Positions 17,254-26,470 are shown, counted from the stretch's first letter. The stretch: 64,000 bases of DNA from Corynebacterium sp. ACRPH (GCF_022347285.1 NZ_JAKRND010000002.1:124001-188000); one strand, 5' to 3'. Made by a program: numbers and translations. Notes: generated by a model not told the origin, from the sequence alone.

Positions 17254-17564
17254 CAGGAACCACCCGAGTTATCCAGCACGTCGCGGATCGCGGGGCGCAC
17301 GTCCTGCCAGTAGATGCCGACGATGACCGCCGCAATGATCCACAGCAGCTCGATTGCGATGAAGAAACTCAGGATGGACAGCGCCACCGCACCACCCATC
17401 AGCATCAACCAGTTCTGCTTCTCGCGGTCGATAACCATAAAGGCATCGTCGCGGGTGCTAGCCAGCTGCGCCAAGCCGATGGCCGCCAGCACGAAAATAG
17501 CAACCGCCAGCGCCAAATTGATACCCATATATACGTTAGCCAACGTCGTAAAGACCATGTACAT
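17250..17564 (-). CDS. DUF2516 family small membrane protein
   Basis: The 104-residue protein has three to four hydrophobic segments (ANVYMGINLALAVAIFVLAA, LMLMGGAVALSILSFF, LLWIIAAVIVGIYW). The relative at the matching mycobacterial locus is Rv0476, upstream of deoC. The function is unknown. It lies five bases after the DUF445 stop and overlaps the deoC start. Confidence 0.8.
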   Translation of the reverse strand: MYMVFTTLANVYMGINLALAVAIFVLAAIGLAQLASTRDDAFMVIDREKQNWLMLMGGAVALSILSFFIAIELLWIIAAVIVGIYWQDVRPAIRDVLDNSGGSW

Positions 17565-17569
17565 GCCAC

Positions 17570-18940
17570 TCAGCCTAACGCAAAGATCAGCTCAGTCAGG
17601 GAGTAAATCGCCAGGCCAGCCAACGCGCCCACAATCGTGCCATTCACGCGGATGAACTGCAGGTCCTTGCCCACCATCAGCTCGATCTTGTCGGAAGCCT
17701 CCTGCGCGTCCCACCGCTCGACTGTCTCGCCGATGATGCCGGTGACCTCGCCCGCGTAGTTATCGGCAAGGTAGCTGGCCGCGCCTACGATGCGCCGTTC
17801 AAGCTCTTCGCGCAGCTCTGGTTCTTCTTGGATACGACGCCCATACGCCTCCACCCATTGCGCAATCTGACGGCGCAGCAGGGAATCTGGGTCGCGGGAC
17901 CAGGAGGTGAGTGTTGCGCGGGTGGACTCCCACAAGCGGCCGGGCATCGCGGTAACAGGCCCGGAGGTCATGACGTCATTCTTGAAGCCTTCCACCCGGG
18001 CAATCATCTTTTCATCGTGCTGGAGGTCCTGCGAAAGCTGGTAGATGAACGAGCGCAGCTGTCGGCGGGCATCGTGGTTGGGGTCGCGGCGAACATCGCC
18101 GGTGAATTCCACCAGCTCGCGGTACACGCGGGAGCCCACGAGTTCACGGACGAAGCGGGGCGCCCAGGCCGGGGTGCGCTCGTCGATGAGGCGAACAACG
18201 AAGTCTTCGGAAGTACGGGCCTTGTCGTCCATCCAGATGACGATTGCGTCGACTGCGGGTTCAGTGCGGCCTTCCTCGATGAGTTGCTCCAGGCCGCGGC
18301 CCAGCGGCGGGCCCCAGGTGGGTTCACTGAGCTTGTCGATGACCAGGGCGCGGAGGACTTGCTCTGCTTCCTGGGGGTTGATGCCATTGACTGTGAGGTC
18401 GATGATCTTGCCGACCTCCTGCGAGACGCGGTTGGCGCCGCCGTCGTTGACGACCCAGTCGCTGGCACGCTCCGGGATTCGCGCCTTGCGGAGCTTGTCG
18501 CTGATGAGGGCTGCATTGAGGAAGTTCTCCCCCACGAACTCGCTGAGCGCGTGGCCGACCTGGTCTTTCTTCCGCTTGATGATGGCTGTGTGCGGAATGG
18601 GGATGTGCAGCGGGTGGCGAAACAGGGCAGTGACGGCGAACCAGTCGGCAAGGGCACCGACCATGCCGGCTTCGCTGGCCGCGCGGACGTAACCGATCCA
18701 GGCGCCTGGGTTGCCCTGGTATTCGAGCCAGCGCATGGCCACGTAGATGAGGGTCGCGATGACTAGCAGGCCGGTGGCGATGGCCTTGTGTTTGCGCAGT
18801 TCCGCCCGGCGGGCCGCCTCGGTGGCCGGGTCGGGGCCCGGAACCTGGGACAGCGGTGCCGACTGGTGGTGCTGCTGGGGCCGCCCGGTCTGCTGGTGTG
18901 CAGAGCGGTCTCGTGCGGCGGAGGTCTCATTAGCAGTCAT
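17570..18940 (-). CDS. DUF445 (YjiN-like) family membrane protein
   Basis: The 456-residue protein has a disordered His/Gln-rich N-terminus. An early membrane segment (KAIATGLLVIATLIYVAMRWL) follows, then the family motif EAGMVGALADWFAVTALFRHPL with HIPIPHTAIIKRKKDQVG. The long helical central part ends in a C-terminal hydrophobic segment (VNGTIVGALAGLAIYSLTELI). The family is widespread, with no firm biochemical role. It is first in the unit that also contains DUF2516 and deoC. Confidence 0.85.
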   Translation of the reverse strand: MTANETSAARDRSAHQQTGRPQQHHQSAPLSQVPGPDPATEAARRAELRKHKAIATGLLVIATLIYVAMRWLEYQGNPGAWIGYVRAASEAGMVGALADWFAVTALFRHPLHIPIPHTAIIKRKKDQVGHALSEFVGENFLNAALISDKLRKARIPERASDWVVNDGGANRVSQEVGKIIDLTVNGINPQEAEQVLRALVIDKLSEPTWGPPLGRGLEQLIEEGRTEPAVDAIVIWMDDKARTSEDFVVRLIDERTPAWAPRFVRELVGSRVYRELVEFTGDVRRDPNHDARRQLRSFIYQLSQDLQHDEKMIARVEGFKNDVMTSGPVTAMPGRLWESTRATLTSWSRDPDSLLRRQIAQWVEAYGRRIQEEPELREELERRIVGAASYLADNYAGEVTGIIGETVERWDAQEASDKIELMVGKDLQFIRVNGTIVGALAGLAIYSLTELIFALG

Positions 18941-19397
18941 TATTCAATTATGGCACCGCAAGGGGTATTAAGAGGGTTTCGATAGGGCTCCGGTGAGGCT
19001 TCGGCGGGGCTTCAGTGAGGGCTGAGCAAGTGTTCCGCTAAGTCCAACAACCTATCCAACAACCTAAATGTCGGAAAAGTTGCAAAACGTTATTAGTGAC
19101 ACTTTTCACTAATGCAAAAGCGCTGGTCAGACGGTTTTCAGTCCCAGCCGTAGACAGTCGAGCAAAAAGAAATGCAACTTTTCCGACATTTAGCCCCCTA
19201 TCCCACCCTTCGGAAACACTCCCCGGCGCAATACTGTGCGGGCAAAGCAAAACCGCGCCACCGAAAGTGGTGGCGCGGTTTGCGCAATTGGAGGCGCTTT
19301 GGCTCTGACTTCAGCTTCGGCTCAAACCCAAGCTCTGACTCAAGGTCAAGCCCTGCCGTTAGCTCTAGCCTCAGCTGAAGCTATAACTAACCGCTAG
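18941..19397. other. intergenic region with a 20-bp inverted repeat pair
   Basis: No convincing gene lies in these 457 bp. TAAATGTCGGAAAAGTTGCA at 19065-19084 is matched by its exact reverse complement at 19173-19192, bounding a 128-bp segment. Inside, ATTAGTGA-CACTTT-TCACTAAT forms another perfect hairpin at 19092-19113. The heptamer CCTATCC occurs just outside each end (19051-19057 and 19197-19203). The remaining part (about 19290-19385) has loose repeats of GCTCTGACT and AGCTTC type without clear function. Confidence 0.7.
19251..19280. terminator. strong hairpin between small membrane protein gene and DUF445 region
   Basis: AACCGCGCCACC and GGTGGCGCGGTT form a perfect 12-bp stem around GAAAGT. 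On the minus strand it lies about 120 bp downstream of the small gene that ends the sdh unit, followed by TTGCTTTGC. A probable terminator. Confidence 0.75.
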
Positions 19398-19718
19398 CTA
19401 GATGATGCGGCCGGAACGATCCTTGTAGTCGCGGTAGTTCTTGCGACCTGCGTGGATGCACGCAGAGCCAGCTACAACTGCAACAACGGCCATTACAACG
19501 CCGATAATCAGGTACGTCATGCCGTTTTCCTGAGTTCCGGACATGTTGGTAGCCAGACCGAACACGATGGTACCCAGACCCGGCATCAGCAGCAGCCAAA
19601 AGCCCATGCCGATCCAAGTGAGGGAGCGCTGCAGCGAAGAGTGCGGCGCATCAAAGCTGGACGGCTGGTAGCCATCAACGTAGTAACGCTCCATGTGCAG
19701 GTTCTCACTGAGTGCCAT
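19398..19718 (-). CDS. small membrane protein downstream of sdhCAB
   Basis: The 106-residue product has two long hydrophobic stretches (about residues 33-57, with WIGMGFWLLLMPGLGTIVFG, and 67-88, YLIIGVVMAVVAVVAGSACI) and a basic tail (AGRKNYRDYKDRSGR). An AGGAG lies ahead of the ATG. It follows sdhB by 40 bp on the same strand. C. glutamicum also has a small membrane protein gene after sdhCAB. A role in succinate dehydrogenase assembly or anchoring is possible but unproved. Confidence 0.75.
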   Translation of the reverse strand: MALSENLHMERYYVDGYQPSSFDAPHSSLQRSLTWIGMGFWLLLMPGLGTIVFGLATNMSGTQENGMTYLIIGVVMAVVAVVAGSACIHAGRKNYRDYKDRSGRII

Positions 19719-19758
19719 GGTTCTCTCCTACTTTCTGATACTTGTCTTGGAGTTGATC

Positions 19759-20508
19759 TTAGTCATCCTTGCCGCGGAAAGCGGCACGGGTGCGTTCCTT
19801 TGTGATAGCTGCTACAGCCGTCAGCGGGATACCCGCCGGGCAAACGTCAGCACACTCGCCGTACAGCGAGCAAGGACCGAAAGTACCCTCGACCTCATCA
19901 ACCATCTTGCGGGCGCGCTTGCCGCGCTCCTCACGCCCCATCGGGGACAGCGTCAGGTGCACCAGCTTTGCGCCGGTGAACAGGTGAGCTGCGCCGTTCG
20001 GGCAAGCTGCAACACAGGCGCCACAGCCGATGCAGGCAGCGTGGTCCAGCGCCTTCTCAGCGTCGGAGTGGTTCACCAGCAGGGAGTCGGCATCCGGGGC
20101 GGTGCCGGCCATGACGGACACGAAGCCACCCTTTTCCATCACGCGGTCCAGTGCGGAACGGTCGACGACCATGTCCTTGATCACCGGGTACGCAGCGGAA
20201 CGCAGCGGCTCCAGCTTGATGGTGTCGCCATCGTTGAAGGAGACCAGGCGCTGCTGGCAGGCCGGCTTGTTCTGATCCGGGCCGTGGGGGCGGTCGTTAA
20301 CCATCAGGCCACAGGTACCGCAAATACCCTCGCGGCAGTCCGAGGCGAAGGCAAAGGCCTCCTTGCCCTCCTCAACGAACTTGTTGTTTACGTGGTCGAG
20401 CAGCTCCAGGATGGACATCTGCTCTGCGGCGTCGTCAACGTCAACAGACTCGAAGTGGCCTTCGGCATTCGGGCCCGCCTGACGCCAGATTTCAAGATGC
20501 AGTTTCAT
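19759..20508 (-). CDS. sdhB: succinate dehydrogenase iron-sulfur subunit
   Basis: This 249-residue subunit carries electrons from FAD to menaquinone. The [2Fe-2S] ligands are in CREGICGTCGLMVN plus a later Cys (KPACQQR). The two cysteine clusters for the other centres read CIGCGACVAACPN and CSLYGECADVCPAGI. I start at the ATG complementary to 20506-20508, which shares one base with the sdhA stop (TAATG), giving translational coupling. Sequence upstream in frame is the end of sdhA. Confidence 0.95.
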   Translation of the reverse strand: MKLHLEIWRQAGPNAEGHFESVDVDDAAEQMSILELLDHVNNKFVEEGKEAFAFASDCREGICGTCGLMVNDRPHGPDQNKPACQQRLVSFNDGDTIKLEPLRSAAYPVIKDMVVDRSALDRVMEKGGFVSVMAGTAPDADSLLVNHSDAEKALDHAACIGCGACVAACPNGAAHLFTGAKLVHLTLSPMGREERGKRARKMVDEVEGTFGPCSLYGECADVCPAGIPLTAVAAITKERTRAAFRGKDD

Positions 20509-22541
20509 TACTTGTAATTCCTTGTCATCAGCGGGATACGGTCGAAGTACAGGGGCTCGGAGTGGCGGATGAACTTGTTCTCGCCATTCGGCTCCCAGGC
20601 GGAGACGAAGCACCAGTTGTCATCGTCACGCTCTGCCTCGCCGTCTTCGGACAGGTGGTCATCACGGTAGTGGGCACCACAGGACTCGTCGCGGTCCAGG
20701 GCGTCCACGCACATCAGCTCGCCCAGATCCAGGTAGTCGGCAACGCGGGTTGCGTACTCTAGGGTCTGGTTCATTTCCTCGGTACCGCCCGGGATGTGGA
20801 CGTTGGCCCAGAAGTCCTTGCGCAGTGCGCGGATCTTCTCGATGCCGTCCTTCATGTCCTTCACGTTGCGGGACACGCCACAGGAGAAGTACAGGATCTC
20901 GCCCAGCTGGCGGTGGTAGTACTCCGGGCCGTGCGGGTCGTCGCCCTTGATGGTGGTCAGACGCTCGATACGGTCCTTGGCACGCTGCAGGGCTTCCTGA
21001 GCTGCCGGGGAATCGGCGGCCGGAATCTCCTCGCCCAGGTGCGGTGCCAGGTAGTTCGGGATGGTGAACGGCAGGGTGAACCAGCCCTCCACGGAAGAGG
21101 ACAGCAGGGAGTTAGCACCCAGACGGTTCGCGCCGTGGTACATCCAGGAGGACTCACCGGAGCAGAACAGACCGTCGATGGACGTCATCTCGTTGAAGTC
21201 GGTCCACAGGCCACCCATGGTGTAGTGGCAGGTCGGGGCGATGCGCATCGGGGTCTCGTAAGCGGACTCACCGATGGCCTCTTCGTACATCTGAATCAGG
21301 TTGGAGTAGCGCTCGCGGATCGTGTCCTTGCCCAGGCGCTGGATAGCGTCACCCAGATCCAAGTACACGGAGTTCTTCATCGGACCCACACCGTAGCCAG
21401 CGTTGATCTGCTGGGCGTTGGCACGGGAAGCGATGTCACGCGGAACCAGGTTGCCGAAGGCCGGGTAGCGGCGCTCCAGGAAGTAGTCGCGCTCGTCCTC
21501 CGGGATGTCGTTCGGCTTGCGGTCGTCGCCCTTCTTCTTCGGGGTCCAGATGCGGCCGTCGTTACGCAGCGACTCGGACATCAGGATCGTCTTGGACTGC
21601 CAGGTGGAGTTCACCGGCAGACCCGTCGGGTGGAACTGCACGAAGGACGGGGACGCCATGTAGGCACCCAGCTCGTAGGCGCGCATGATGGCCGAGGCGT
21701 TGGAGTTCTTGGCCAGCGTGGACATGTGGTACACGTTGCCGTAACCGCCGGTGGCGAGCACGGTTGCGTGGCCGGTGTGAGCCTTCAGCTCGCCGGTCAG
21801 CAGGTTGCGCATGATCACACCCTCACAGCGGCCGTCGTTGACGATCAGGTCAACCAGGTCGTTGTGGGTGAAGATCTCCACGTGGCCAGCACCGATCTGG
21901 CGGTACAGCGCAGAGGTGGTGGCCAGCTGCAGCTGCTGACCTGTTTGGCCACGGGTGTAGTAGGTGCGAGAGACCTGAACGCCACCGAAGGAACGGGTTG
22001 CCAGGGTGCCGCCGTACTCGCGGGAGAACGGTGCGCCGACAGCGTTCATGTGGTCAATAACCTTCGGGGACTCCATAGCCAGGCGCCAGCAGTCGTTCTC
22101 GCGGCAGCGGTAGTCGCCACCCTTGACCGTGTCCTTGGCGTGCAGGTAGGTGGAGTCGTTATCCAGCTTCTTACCGCGGGAGGAGTTCACACCACCCTGC
22201 GCAGCAATGGAGTGCGCGCGGCGCGGGGAGTCGTGGTAGGTGAACACCTTGACGTCGTAGCCCAGCTCGCCGAGTGCGGCGGCTGCGGCGCCACCGGCCA
22301 GGCCGGTGCCGACGATGAGGATGCGGAACTTGTTGCGGTTCAGCGGAGACACCATTCCGAAGTGCTCCTTGGCGTACTGCCACTGCTTGTCCTGGCCGAC
22401 TACGTGGGGTGCGTTGTCCTTCAGGACCTTGCCGACGGTCACGCCCTCGACGACGGATTCCGGCGCAGTAAAAGCAGCGACGGCCTTGTCGTAGTCGAAG
22501 TCCGCGGTCTGATTGTGCGGGTGGTTAGTTACTTCGCTCAT
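20508..22541 (-). CDS. sdhA: succinate dehydrogenase flavoprotein subunit
   Basis: The 677-residue catalytic subunit oxidises succinate to fumarate. The FAD dinucleotide motif is ILIVGTGLAGGAAAAALGELG, and the flavin-attachment region is SIAAQGGVNSSRGKK. Substrate-binding histidines and arginines occur in the usual places (FVQFHPTGLP, HYTMGGLWTD). The length and the split from a single cytochrome subunit fit the Bacillus/Corynebacterium menaquinone-type enzyme. An AAGGAG lies before the ATG. Confidence 0.96.
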   Translation of the reverse strand: MSEVTNHPHNQTADFDYDKAVAAFTAPESVVEGVTVGKVLKDNAPHVVGQDKQWQYAKEHFGMVSPLNRNKFRILIVGTGLAGGAAAAALGELGYDVKVFTYHDSPRRAHSIAAQGGVNSSRGKKLDNDSTYLHAKDTVKGGDYRCRENDCWRLAMESPKVIDHMNAVGAPFSREYGGTLATRSFGGVQVSRTYYTRGQTGQQLQLATTSALYRQIGAGHVEIFTHNDLVDLIVNDGRCEGVIMRNLLTGELKAHTGHATVLATGGYGNVYHMSTLAKNSNASAIMRAYELGAYMASPSFVQFHPTGLPVNSTWQSKTILMSESLRNDGRIWTPKKKGDDRKPNDIPEDERDYFLERRYPAFGNLVPRDIASRANAQQINAGYGVGPMKNSVYLDLGDAIQRLGKDTIRERYSNLIQMYEEAIGESAYETPMRIAPTCHYTMGGLWTDFNEMTSIDGLFCSGESSWMYHGANRLGANSLLSSSVEGWFTLPFTIPNYLAPHLGEEIPAADSPAAQEALQRAKDRIERLTTIKGDDPHGPEYYHRQLGEILYFSCGVSRNVKDMKDGIEKIRALRKDFWANVHIPGGTEEMNQTLEYATRVADYLDLGELMCVDALDRDESCGAHYRDDHLSEDGEAERDDDNWCFVSAWEPNGENKFIRHSEPLYFDRIPLMTRNYK

Positions 22542-22574
22542 TTAACTCTCTTCTCCTTGTAACCAGACTCGCCG

Positions 22575-23360
22575 TTATTGCCCAGCCGGGACGAACGGGA
22601 CCTGATCAACCAACCCAAACATCACAGCCAGCGGGATGGAGATGTTGCCGATCATCACGATCGCGGGCAGCAGGTAAGCGATCCACAGCATGACCTTGCG
22701 GGTGCGGTGGCCGGTGATGCCCAGGTCCGAGGTGGCAGTCCAGATGCCGTGGGACAGGTGCATGAACAGGATCAGCATCGCCAGGATGTAGAAGATAGCC
22801 ACAGCCGGGCGGTCAAAGGATGCAATCAGGTTCTGGTAGGCGGCGTGTGCGCCGTCAGTCGGGCCCTGGAAGTCTTCGGAAGCGACCGGCTTTACGCCCA
22901 TCGTCAGATCCAGGATGTGGAAGATGATAAACAGCAGTAGCACGATACCGGTGACGATCATGCTGCGGGCGGTAAAGGTATTCCAGCTACCAACCATGCC
23001 CTTACGGCGGTAACGGCCGCGGGACTGGTGGGCACGGCCGGTCAGTGCAAATGCACACCATACGTGCAGGATCAGGGAAACCAGCAGCACGATACGAGCA
23101 ACCCACAGGAAGGACTCGTGCGGCAGCAGCGGGTAGCCGAATTCACGCAGGAAATCAGCGTAGGTGTTGAAGGATTCGGCCCCCATGTAAACCTTCAGGT
23201 TTCCAACCATGTGAACCAGGACGAACAGCGCGAAGATGATGCCCGTGATGGCCATCGTCAGCTTCATCGCCCACGAAGGGAAGCCTGGCTTCTCGCGCAG
23301 GCTCGAAGTTCTCAGTTTTCCGTGAGCGATTGCCTCACGGTCGTCATATTTAACAGTCAT
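22575..23360 (-). CDS. sdhC: succinate dehydrogenase cytochrome b subunit
   Basis: The 261-residue membrane anchor has five hydrophobic helices, the first at about residues 33-53 (MAITGIIFALFVLVHMVGNL). Haem-binding histidines sit within the helices (LVHMVGNL, LHVWCAF, FHILDLTMG, MHLSHGIW). It anchors SdhAB and reduces menaquinone. It is first in sdhCAB, and GGAGG precedes the ATG. Confidence 0.95.
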   Translation of the reverse strand: MTVKYDDREAIAHGKLRTSSLREKPGFPSWAMKLTMAITGIIFALFVLVHMVGNLKVYMGAESFNTYADFLREFGYPLLPHESFLWVARIVLLVSLILHVWCAFALTGRAHQSRGRYRRKGMVGSWNTFTARSMIVTGIVLLLFIIFHILDLTMGVKPVASEDFQGPTDGAHAAYQNLIASFDRPAVAIFYILAMLILFMHLSHGIWTATSDLGITGHRTRKVMLWIAYLLPAIVMIGNISIPLAVMFGLVDQVPFVPAGQ

Positions 23361-23692
23361 GGCACCTCCAGTGTCATAGACACTGTATGTGCTTTAGCCC
23401 CCTCGGACTACTCGTGTACCTGCATATTCCCGCTCTTACACCCCGTTATGGGGTATAACATTTCCGCAATACAAGCCTTGCAAAAATACCCATAACGGTA
23501 CGACCGTACTGTTAGATTCCCCCTAAGAGACCGTCGTCGCTCAGCGTCACACTGGTCACACGGCTTTCGGGGGTTACCCTGTTTCTTTCTTATTGACGCC
23601 ACGCCCCAACTTCTTCACGCCCACCACCCACCTCACAGAGAATGCGGGGGTGACGGCGCGCGCTGGCGGTAGGCGTCAGAAAATATATATTT
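23361..23692. other. sdhCAB promoter region and GH65 gene 3' flank
   Basis: This 332-bp region holds the sdhC promoter, a possible short ORF (23408-23602) and two copies of the recurrent motif (TGACGCC at 23594-23600, GGCGTCA at 23672-23678). The GTGTGAC half site is repeated on the minus strand (GTGTGACCAGTGTGAC, about 23546-23561), a weak candidate for a CRP-type or other dimeric regulator. Confidence 0.45.
23408..23602 (-). CDS. possible small zinc-ribbon-like protein upstream of sdhC
   Basis: A 64-codon frame starts at a GTG and contains CDQC and CKAC separated by 24 residues, a spacing compatible with a zinc ribbon. The N-terminus is basic (SIRKKQGNPRKP). It lies in the sdhC promoter region on the same strand and ends about 47 bp before the sdhC start. 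The ribosome site is poor, and the start coincides with a copy of the recurrent GGCGTCA motif, so chance is a real alternative. Confidence 0.3.
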   Translation of the reverse strand: MASIRKKQGNPRKPCDQCDAERRRSLRGNLTVRSYRYGYFCKACIAEMLYPITGCKSGNMQVHE

Positions 23693-26371
23693 TTATAGCT
23701 TTACCCAGTGATCCGGGGAACCATGCTTAGAACCGCCGTCTGCGTCCCGGGCAGCTTCGCCCCCATCAGCCCCGTCGGCGCGGTGTTCACTGAGCAGCGT
23801 CGCCCCCTTCACAACGACGGGCTCGTGGCCGACCACAACCTCCTCGCCCATAACCCAGATCGGACCGACCTTGCGGTCGCCCTCCTCCAGCACCAGCTCT
23901 ACCTCACCGGGGCGAACCTCCACACGCAGGCGCTCGCCGTGCAGGGTGATGTGGTAGGTCAGGGACTCCCACTCGTCCGGCAACCGCGGATCGATGGTGA
24001 ACTGCCCGTAGAAATCGCGGAAGCCGCCGAAGCCGTTGGTCAGCGCCGTCCACGCGCCACCGCAGGAGGCGATGTGCACGCCATCTGAGGCGTTGTGGTG
24101 CAGGTCGCCCATGTCCACGAACAGACCGCGGTAGAAGAACTCCTCTGCCTTCTCCTTGTAGCCCAGCTCCGCGGCGATGATGGACTGCACGACGGCCGAC
24201 AGGGTGGAATCTCCCGTAGTCAGGATGTCGTAGTAGTCGTAGTCCGCGCGCTTGACCTCGGTGGAGAAGCGCTGCCCCTGCAGGAACAGCGCCAGCACCA
24301 CGTCGGCCTGCTTCAAAATCTGATAGCGGTAGATCGTCAGCGGGTGGTAGTGCAGAAGCAGCGGGCGCTTCGGGCCGACCTCCGGATCGTCCAGATCCCA
24401 GATGCGGCGATGCAGGAACTGGTCGTCCTGGGGGTTGACCTTCAGCTCCTCGTTGTACGGGATGTACATGCACTCGGCGGCCTTGCGCCAGAGGTCCACC
24501 TCGGCCTGCGTGATGTGCTTCAGGTTCTGCAGGTTGCGGTATTCCTCCGGGCGCTCCTTCTCCGTCTGGCTCACCACCGCCGCCGCGACCTCCAGGTTGT
24601 ACTGGGCCATCACGTTTGTGTACAGGTTGTTGTTCACCACGGTTGTGTACTCGTCCGGGCCGGTCACAGAGTGGATCTCGAACTTGTCTTGCTCGCTGTT
24701 GAAGAAGCCGATGGACATCCAGAACCGGGCGGTCTCCACCAGCAGGCTGATGCCCTGCTGCAGCAGAAACTCCGTGTCGCCAGTCGCGTAAACGTACTTC
24801 ATCAGCGCAAACGCGATGTCGGCATCGATATGATACTGCGCTGTACCCGCCGCGTAGTAGGCCGAGGATTCCTGGCCGTTGATAGTGCGCCACGGAAACA
24901 GGGCGCCATCGTGGGATAGCTCCAGTGCGCGCTTCTTGGCCGCAGGCAGCATGTCGTAGCGGAAGCGCAGGGCGTTGCGCGCCAGGTTGGGGTTGGTGTA
25001 GCAGAGGAACGGCATCACGTAGATTTCCGTGTCCCAGAAGTAGTGGCCGCCGTAGCCGGAGCCAGTCATGCCCTTTGCTGGCACGCCGTTGGTCTCCGCG
25101 CGGGCGGAGGCCTGGATCAGCTGGAAGATGTTCCAGCGCACTGCCTGCTGCAGCGCGGGCTGGCCGGCGATGCGCACGTCGGAGCGCTCCCAGAAGCGGG
25201 CCAGCCACTCGGCCTGGTTATCCATCAGGTTGCTAAAGCCCACCGACTTCGCGCGGTTGATGGTGCGTGCGCAGCGGAACGCGAGCTCCTGCGGAGCTAC
25301 GTGGCGGGAGGAGTGATACGCCGTGAACTTCTCCAGGCGCATCTTCATCCCCTTCTTGCCGTTCAGGTGGTACGTCACGCGAGCGACGTCCTCTTCCACC
25401 TCCGTGGAGACCTCCACGCCGGTGTCCACACCCGTGTCCGTCTCATCCGAGGGGTTGTCGATGTCCAGGATGTGATCCATGGAGGCCGTCACGGTCATGC
25501 CCGAGTGGTTGATCTGATAGCCCAGCGTCGCACGCTCCGGCTCCGTGCTGGACTGATACTTCGGGATGAACACGCGATCCTGGAACTGCTCGCCCTTGCG
25601 CGGGTCGAAACCCTCCTCGCCGGCCACGCGGGCGTTGTTATCTGGGAACTCTCCCTGGCCGTCCTCGCGGTTCAGTAGCTGGGAGGAGACCACGACGGCC
25701 GCCGGCGCGTCCAGCAGCTCGACCTCCAGGGACTGAAGCGCCAGGTGGCGCTCCTGGAAGCTCACCATGCGCTCGGAGGTCACGCGTACGTGCTTGCCGC
25801 CCGGAGTGCGCCAAACCAGGCTGCGGCGCAGCACGCCCTCACGGAAGTCCAGGCTGCGGTTGTATTCCATGACCTCCGCATTGCCCAGGCGCAGCGGCTC
25901 GTCGTCGATGTACAGTCGCATAGCCTTGGCATCTGGCACCGAGACGATGCTCTGCCCCGTGCGCGCCAGGCCGTAGGCATCCTCCGCGTGCTCAATGTCC
26001 CAGGTCTCGTGCACCCCGTTGATGAACGTGCCGTGAGTGTGGGAATCTCGGCCCTCCTCCGGGTTGCCACGCAGCCCCAGGTAGCCGTTGGACAGCGCAA
26101 ACAGCGTTTCGGAAACCCCCAGGTCCATGGAGTTCGGGCGGGTCTCGATCAGTGCCCACTCGTCGACCGGGTTGTTGTCACGATCCACGGACTCCAGCGG
26201 ATTCACCGCGGTGTGCTTCATGTCGGCACGGAACCCCTCCGCACGCAAGTCACCGCCGTCAACCGGGCGCTTGTACCCCGGCTCCGCTCCCTCGCGGCGG
26301 GTTGCGAGGAAGTCCTTCAGCCGCTGGTCTTCCGGGCTGCGCTTGGTCTGTCGTTGCGCGTTGATTCCCAT
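23693..26371 (-). CDS. glycoside hydrolase family 65 phosphorylase (maltose/trehalose type)
   Basis: This 892-residue protein belongs to GH65, whose members phosphorolyse alpha-glucosides (maltose, trehalose, kojibiose) to beta-glucose-1-phosphate. It shows the N-terminal beta-sandwich, the (alpha/alpha)6 barrel with GYGGHYFWDTEIYVMPF, and the catalytic acid motif TGPDEYTTVVNNNLYTN. A late motif reads HIASCGGAWTALTNGFGG. About 60 residues at the N-terminus are extra and charged. The neighbouring beta-phosphoglucomutase gene would convert the product to glucose-6-phosphate. The same pair is Rv3401/Rv3400 in M. tuberculosis. Which disaccharide is used cannot be read from the sequence. Confidence 0.88.
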   Translation of the reverse strand: MGINAQRQTKRSPEDQRLKDFLATRREGAEPGYKRPVDGGDLRAEGFRADMKHTAVNPLESVDRDNNPVDEWALIETRPNSMDLGVSETLFALSNGYLGLRGNPEEGRDSHTHGTFINGVHETWDIEHAEDAYGLARTGQSIVSVPDAKAMRLYIDDEPLRLGNAEVMEYNRSLDFREGVLRRSLVWRTPGGKHVRVTSERMVSFQERHLALQSLEVELLDAPAAVVVSSQLLNREDGQGEFPDNNARVAGEEGFDPRKGEQFQDRVFIPKYQSSTEPERATLGYQINHSGMTVTASMDHILDIDNPSDETDTGVDTGVEVSTEVEEDVARVTYHLNGKKGMKMRLEKFTAYHSSRHVAPQELAFRCARTINRAKSVGFSNLMDNQAEWLARFWERSDVRIAGQPALQQAVRWNIFQLIQASARAETNGVPAKGMTGSGYGGHYFWDTEIYVMPFLCYTNPNLARNALRFRYDMLPAAKKRALELSHDGALFPWRTINGQESSAYYAAGTAQYHIDADIAFALMKYVYATGDTEFLLQQGISLLVETARFWMSIGFFNSEQDKFEIHSVTGPDEYTTVVNNNLYTNVMAQYNLEVAAAVVSQTEKERPEEYRNLQNLKHITQAEVDLWRKAAECMYIPYNEELKVNPQDDQFLHRRIWDLDDPEVGPKRPLLLHYHPLTIYRYQILKQADVVLALFLQGQRFSTEVKRADYDYYDILTTGDSTLSAVVQSIIAAELGYKEKAEEFFYRGLFVDMGDLHHNASDGVHIASCGGAWTALTNGFGGFRDFYGQFTIDPRLPDEWESLTYHITLHGERLRVEVRPGEVELVLEEGDRKVGPIWVMGEEVVVGHEPVVVKGATLLSEHRADGADGGEAARDADGGSKHGSPDHWVKL

Positions 26372-26390
26372 AGTGCTTCTGGTTTCTCCG

Positions 26391-26470
26391 TCTAGTTCTG
26401 TCTAGTTTTGTGTAAGTTCGTGTAGTTCTGTTTCAGTCTGCGTAAGTCTGTGCAGTTCTGTGCCGGTTGT
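26391..26470. repeat. degenerate 10-bp tandem repeat upstream of the GH65 gene
   Basis: Seven to eight consecutive 10-base units follow the pattern TGTAGTTCTG: TCTAGTTCTG, TCTAGTTTTG, TGTAAGTTCG, TGTAGTTCTG, TTTCAGTCTG, CGTAAGTCTG, TGCAGTTCTG, then a decayed copy. The array lies 20-100 bp before the GH65 start and after the pgmB stop. The period is close to one helical turn. Confidence 0.75.

Noticed and set aside
20796..22562. Long open frame (about 590 codons) antisense to sdhA
   Set aside because: Caused by the strong third-position bias of sdhA; no start signal and a Val/His/Gly-rich unlikely protein.
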